This document shows, one piece after another, positions 6,781 to 8,279 of a stretch of DNA of 8,279 nucleotides (position 1 is its first letter; every line of letters begins with the position of its first letter). Location of the stretch: assembly GCA_020057985.1 (NCBI GenBank), contig JAGVEU010000440.1, forward strand, positions 1 to 8,279, written 5' to 3'. The notes beneath the pieces are model-generated. The model did no database searches, was not told where the DNA came from, and was given only the letters and a program-made list of their open reading frames with translations. The stretch comes from Calditrichota bacterium. Lineage in GTDB: Bacteria; Electryoneota; RPQS01. The position numbers and the translations under genes are program-made.

Positions 6781-7353
6781 ATGCCTCTGTCTGATGAAGA
6801 ACTGCTGCGGCGGCTCAAACGAGGTGACTCAACAGCCTTTGCTGTACTGGTAGATCAGTATAAAGGGCTTGTTCTCAATCTGGTTTCCCGCATGTCCGGC
6901 AATGTGGATAGTACTGAAGATTTAGCCCAGGAGGTCTTTCTACGAGTTTGGAAAGGGGTTCCCACGTTCCGTGGCGAGAGCAAGCTATCAACATGGATCT
7001 ATAGGATTGCATTAAACTTATGCATTGCTGAAGGCAAGACGGCACGAGGTAGGGCGCAGTTCATGCCTCTTGACGATCCGGGACTCGCCTCTCAACCGCA
7101 GCTTCAAGTCGAGGAAGAGAGTTCTTATGCTGCTGAGGTTGTCCTCAAGCAACGAATGCGCGATCTAATTCCGAAAATGCCTGAAAAATACAGAATTGCG
7201 ATCACACTGTACTATTTGAAAGACCTCTCATATCTTGAGATCGGCGAAATCATGGATGTTCCAATGGGAACTGTAAAAAGCTACTTGTTCAGAGGCAAGG
7301 CTTGGCTGCGCGAACAGCTCATGGGACACGAAAAGCTGGAGGGATTGCGATGA
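6781..7353 (+). CDS. ECF-type RNA polymerase sigma-70 family sigma factor
   Basis: A 190-residue alternative sigma factor of usual ECF length. Region 2 spans about 20-88: an AFAVLVDQYKGLVLNLVSRM helix pair, then STEDLAQEVFLRVWKG (44-59) contacting core polymerase, then FRGESKLSTWIYRIALNLC (63-81) recognising the -10. A linker (about 90-120) rich in Pro, Gln and Glu replaces region 3. Region 4 spans about 124-180, with MPEKYRIAITLYYLKDLSYLEIGEIM and a helix-turn-helix ending in VPMGTVKSYLFRGKAWLRE that reads the -35. The start has AGG seven bases ahead. The stop overlaps the ATG of the next gene (ATGA), so the two are translationally coupled, as is typical for a sigma factor and its membrane anti-sigma. 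No diagnostic regulator sequence identifies the ECF subgroup or the stimulus. Confidence 0.95.
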   Translation: MPLSDEELLRRLKRGDSTAFAVLVDQYKGLVLNLVSRMSGNVDSTEDLAQEVFLRVWKGVPTFRGESKLSTWIYRIALNLCIAEGKTARGRAQFMPLDDPGLASQPQLQVEEESSYAAEVVLKQRMRDLIPKMPEKYRIAITLYYLKDLSYLEIGEIMDVPMGTVKSYLFRGKAWLREQLMGHEKLEGLR

Positions 7354-7847
7354 CCCGCGAAGAGGCATACGACAAGCTGCAAGAGTACATCGAAGGGAAT
7401 TTAAGCGCTGATGAGTGTACCGAATTGGAGTGCTGGATTGGGAAGGATCCAGATCTCGCGCTTTCCCTCGATTTGTCTAAGCAAATGGAAACGGTACTGA
7501 GAGATCAGCAGTGGCAGGCTCCGAGTGCGAGCTTCACGCAAGAGGTGATGGACAGAGCCGGAATCCCCGCGCCTCGCGCAGAGGCGGCCATGGAGCATGT
7601 CATGGAGCGCGCTACTACTTGGGCGCCCTTGGGAACCGTCATCCTTGTGGCACTTTTCTACGGCAAGTCAATCCTGCAACGTTTACTCTCGCTCTGGAAC
7701 GAACTCGGCGCTTGGTTAGAGACTCAAATCGGTTTATCCATTGTCAAATCCGATCCGATCCTCACGCTCAGTGCAGTAACTCTACTTGTGGCAGCCGTTG
7801 CATTCTATTTTTTTCTCGCGCGACGAAGTAGAGTCTCAGCCCAATAA
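7350..7847 (+). CDS. Probable membrane anti-sigma factor without zinc-binding motif
   Basis: A 165-residue protein. ATG at 7350 overlaps the sigma factor stop and has GGAGGG six bases ahead; an upstream in-frame start at 7302 would only add residues inside the sigma gene. Residues 1-50 resemble the N-terminal anti-sigma domain (EAYDKLQEYIEGNLSADE, then DPDLALSLD) seen in zf-HC2 proteins, but the His-x3-Cys-x2-Cys zinc set is missing: only C23 and C28 remain and Asp-Pro-Asp stands where Cys-Pro-x-Cys is usual. Membrane helices are predicted at about 91-115 and 135-157. The expected role is to hold the partner sigma factor at the membrane until a signal arrives. This rests on gene order, coupling and topology more than on sequence. 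The C-terminal tail is short, so little lies outside the membrane after helix 2. Confidence 0.75.
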   Translation: MTREEAYDKLQEYIEGNLSADECTELECWIGKDPDLALSLDLSKQMETVLRDQQWQAPSASFTQEVMDRAGIPAPRAEAAMEHVMERATTWAPLGTVILVALFYGKSILQRLLSLWNELGAWLETQIGLSIVKSDPILTLSAVTLLVAAVAFYFFLARRSRVSAQ

Positions 7848-7865
7848 TCCCTCTTTCCTAATCAC

Positions 7866-7903
7866 AGCCGTGTACTTCAGACAAAGTGCACGGCTTTCGT
7901 TTA
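7866..7903 (+). terminator. Intrinsic terminator of the sigma/anti-sigma operon
   Basis: AGCCGTGTACTT (7866-7877) pairs with AAGTGCACGGCT (7884-7895) in a 12-base stem with one G-U pair and a 6-base loop, followed by TTTCGTTTA. It starts 19 bases after the anti-sigma stop at 7847, as expected for the end of this operon. Confidence 0.85.
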
Positions 7904-7920
7904 CTCAATAACGACCTAAC

Positions 7921-8010
7921 TTGCATTTGCGAACCGCAATATTACTAGCCAGCACCATCCTCGGTGCTGGTCTGCAGATCGTCAAGAACAAAGCAGGCTC
8001 GCAAATGCGA
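7921..8010. repeat. Imperfect 15-base inverted repeat spanning the hairpin region
   Basis: Bases 7921-7935 can pair with 7996-8010: 13 Watson-Crick pairs, one G-U and one mismatch, with a perfect 10-base core (7923-7932 with 7999-8008). The second arm is also part of the 7993-8016 hairpin, so the two pairings exclude each other. The meaning is unknown; no reading frame here looks coding. Confidence 0.4.
7949..7970. repeat. Perfect hairpin with no adjacent T-tract
   Basis: CCAGCACC (7949-7956) and GGTGCTGG (7963-7970) form a perfect 8-base stem with a 6-base loop ATCCTC. Neither strand has a T-run after it, so it is not a standard terminator. It sits between two terminators in the 7848-8039 gap, inside the larger 7921-8010 repeat. 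Confidence 0.55.
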
Positions 8011-8016
8011 GCCTGC
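7983..8016 (-). terminator. Intrinsic terminator of the small FlgM-like gene
   Basis: GCAGGCTCGCA (7993-8003) and TGCGAGCCTGC (8006-8016) form a perfect 11-base GC-rich inverted repeat around two A bases. On the minus strand it is followed by TTTGTTCTTG, a moderate U-tract. It begins 23 bases after the TAG of the small ORF at 8040, which supports that ORF being expressed. On the plus strand the downstream sequence is T-poor, so minus-strand use is favoured. Confidence 0.7.
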
Positions 8017-8039
8017 CTTACTTCCTATTTCTCTGCACC

Positions 8040-8231
8040 CTATTTCCCCTGTAAAAGCCTCATCAAGCGATTAGCGATTTCCTTGAGCACGTCAGGTTTG
8101 CTGTAGAATCCGCTCTGCACCCGCGTCGCAATCATCGTCTTCGATCCGCGTGCGTGCGAGTCCTCCGGAGAGCGGTTTCCACCGGCTGCATGTTCCAATT
8201 TGTGCTCCTCTTCGCTGCCGGTGAAGTCCAT
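8040..8231 (-). CDS. Small protein, possibly FlgM-like (anti-sigma-28)
   Basis: A 63-residue ORF. Residues 1-30 are polar, charged and probably disordered (SEEEHKLEHAAGGNRSPED). Residues 33-59 contain MIATRVQSGFYSKPDVLKEI followed by ANRLM, a short helix-turn-helix pattern like the C-terminal sigma-binding segment of FlgM-type anti-sigma-28 proteins (Arg-x-x-x-Gly-x-Tyr/Phe, then Val-Leu then Ile-Ala-x-x-Leu). A FlgM is normally 80-100 residues, so this would be short. A stop codon lies in frame 16 codons upstream and the only ATG is at 8231, without a clear Shine-Dalgarno site. A second frame opens at ATG 8274 and the N-terminus could instead lie there if a frameshift is present. A terminator follows directly. 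The match is by eye; no flagellar gene is in view. Confidence 0.5.
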   Translation of the reverse strand: MDFTGSEEEHKLEHAAGGNRSPEDSHARGSKTMIATRVQSGFYSKPDVLKEIANRLMRLLQGK

Positions 8232-8279
8232 CTGCCGATCTGCTCTTGATTTCTGGCCACACGTTACTACTCATCCCTA

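Noticed and set aside
7921..8106. 61-residue plus-strand ORF starting with TTG
   Set aside because: It reads through two hairpins and the antisense of the small FlgM-like gene, and has no ribosome site.
8092..8274. 60-residue minus-strand ORF starting at ATG 8274
   Set aside because: Its C-terminal part is Arg/Cys/Trp-rich and not protein-like, while the overlapping frame has a family-like ending and a terminator. Its first 15 codons could still belong to the true gene if a frameshift exists.

Overview
The window looks like ordinary chromosomal DNA from an uncultured bacterium of the Fibrobacteres-Chlorobi-Bacteroidetes (FCB) superphylum or a related candidate phylum. The main pointer is two secreted proteins with a C-terminal type A sorting domain of the type IX secretion system kind (Asn-Pro-Phe-Asn-Pro entry motif, later Gly-Val/Ile-Tyr-Phe-Ala-Arg). 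A subtilase with a signal peptide and propeptide and a small membrane protein resembling DUF6249 fit the same picture. The phylum cannot be fixed from this sequence. Several genes carry good Shine-Dalgarno sites, and two promoters match the classical sigma-70 consensus (TTGACA, 17 bases, TATATT), so this is not a typical Bacteroidetes promoter pattern.

Left part, minus strand (1-2616): a tightly packed three-gene unit. It reads from a 308-residue secreted sorting-domain protein (2616-1690), through a fold-type I PLP aminotransferase (1684-587, GTG start 5 bases after the previous stop), into a subtilisin-like protease (GTG at 590, 4-base overlap) that leaves the window at base 1 before its catalytic His and Ser. 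The promoter seems to abut the first ATG, suggesting a leaderless or nearly leaderless message.

Middle (2793-4608): a second secreted sorting-domain protein on the minus strand. Its reading frame runs 44 residues past the natural end of the sorting domain and through a strong intrinsic terminator, which suggests a frameshift at the 3' end. Its promoter lies back to back with the promoter of nadB in a 169-base intergenic region.

Right part (4609-8279): nadB (L-aspartate oxidase, first step of de novo NAD synthesis) on the plus strand overlaps tail to tail by 95 bases with a three-helix DUF6249-like membrane protein on the minus strand. Divergent from the latter is an ECF-type sigma factor, translationally coupled (ATGA) to a two-helix membrane protein that is probably its anti-sigma factor. 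A clear terminator ends this pair. Then comes a hairpin-rich 190-base gap and a small minus-strand ORF resembling the C-terminal part of anti-sigma-28 factor FlgM, followed by its own terminator.

I see no RNA genes, CRISPR array, insertion sequence or phage gene. The most unusual points are the terminator inside a reading frame, the aminotransferase set between two exported proteins, the mirrored promoter pair, and the alternative RNA pairing in the 7921-8016 hairpin region. No clearly novel system could be demonstrated.
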